Assembly (NCBI GenBank): GCA_036795455.1
Contig: DAIRET010000174.1
Location: forward strand, 1 to 5,918
DNA from: DAIRET01 sp036795455
GTDB lineage: Bacteria; Bacteroidota; Ignavibacteria; Ignavibacteriales; Ignavibacteriaceae
Reading direction: 5' to 3'
Length of the DNA stretch: 5,918 nucleotides
The notes under the pieces are model-generated. The model saw nothing but the letters and a program-made list of their open reading frames with translations, ran no database searches and was not told the origin of the DNA. Within the stretch, counting starts at the first letter, position 1. The number at the start of each line of letters is the position of its first letter. Below, piece after piece: positions 5,776 to 5,918 of this stretch. The translations under genes and the position numbers were made by a program.

Positions 5776-5918
5776 ATGACACGAGAAATGTTTAAATCCA
5801 AAATTCACCGTGCTACTGTTACTCAGGCAGAATTATTCTACGAAGGAAGCATTACTATAGATAAACGTCTACTGGATGCTGCCGATCATGGGCTTCGGCA
5901 CTCTATCCTGCTTCGCAG
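5776..5918 (+). CDS. panD: Aspartate 1-decarboxylase, N-terminal fragment (cut by window end)
   Basis: PanD converts L-aspartate to beta-alanine and CO2 in the cytosol, feeding pantothenate and coenzyme A synthesis. It is made as a proenzyme that cleaves itself at Gly-Ser to create an N-terminal pyruvoyl group. The 47 visible codons line up with the known N-terminus without gaps: Lys9, His11, Tyr22 and the Gly24-Ser25 cleavage site (YEGS, 22-25) all sit at the E. coli numbering. This supports the ATG at 5776 as the start; an in-frame TAG at 5767-5769 closes the frame upstream. The family is normally about 115-130 residues, so well over half is missing. The match fades after LLDAAD (32-37). 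The last ten residues do not resemble the usual continuation and come from G+C-rich DNA. It is divergent from the kinase operon, and no functional link is implied. Confidence 0.88.
   Translation, partial: MTREMFKSKIHRATVTQAELFYEGSITIDKRLLDAADHGLRHSILLR

Noticed and set aside
1..5918. CRISPR array, tRNA, rRNA, transposase or other mobile element
   Set aside because: No regular spaced repeats, no RNA gene signatures and no transposase- or integrase-like frames were seen; almost all of the window is taken up by the three genes.

Overview
The window is AT-rich DNA from a Bacteroidota/Chlorobi-type bacterium. Ignavibacteria or a close relative is my best guess. The guess rests on the A/T-heavy codon use, on an FG-GAP plus ASPIC/UnbV ectodomain of a kind common in that group, and on two intergenic promoter candidates that resemble the Bacteroidota -33/-7 pattern. 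No marker gene fixes the taxonomy, and Calditrichota or another FCB-group lineage remains possible.

Layout. Positions 1-187 are non-coding. They hold a 9-bp perfect hairpin at 146-171 that looks like the operon terminator, and possibly the first 8 codons of another minus-strand gene at the very edge. Positions 188-1921 (minus) encode a 577-residue sigma-54 activator with a coiled coil, a GAF domain, an AAA+ domain and a Fis-type HTH. Positions 1929-5501 (minus) encode a 1190-residue membrane receptor-like Ser/Thr kinase. Positions 5502-5775 are a divergent intergenic region with one promoter candidate in each direction. Positions 5776-5918 (plus) are the 5' end of panD, cut by the window edge.

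The two large genes form a tight operon: the kinase comes first, and the activator starts 7 bases after the kinase stop codon. The kinase carries, in order, a signal or lipoprotein-like N-terminus, Trp/Gly repeats resembling a Ycf48-type beta-propeller, an FG-GAP/VCBS repeat array resembling an integrin-alpha propeller, an ASPIC/UnbV domain, three transmembrane helices, and a complete Hanks-type kinase domain in the cytoplasm. All catalytic kinase motifs are present. The activator keeps an intact GAFTGA loop, so it should act on sigma-54 RNA polymerase. It has no receiver domain.

My inference is a two-gene signalling system. An external ligand or calcium-dependent contact would be sensed by the double ectodomain and passed by phosphorylation to the sigma-54 activator, which would then switch on target genes. 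No -24/-12 promoter is visible in either intergenic stretch, so the targets probably lie elsewhere. panD looks unrelated and is transcribed away from the pair.
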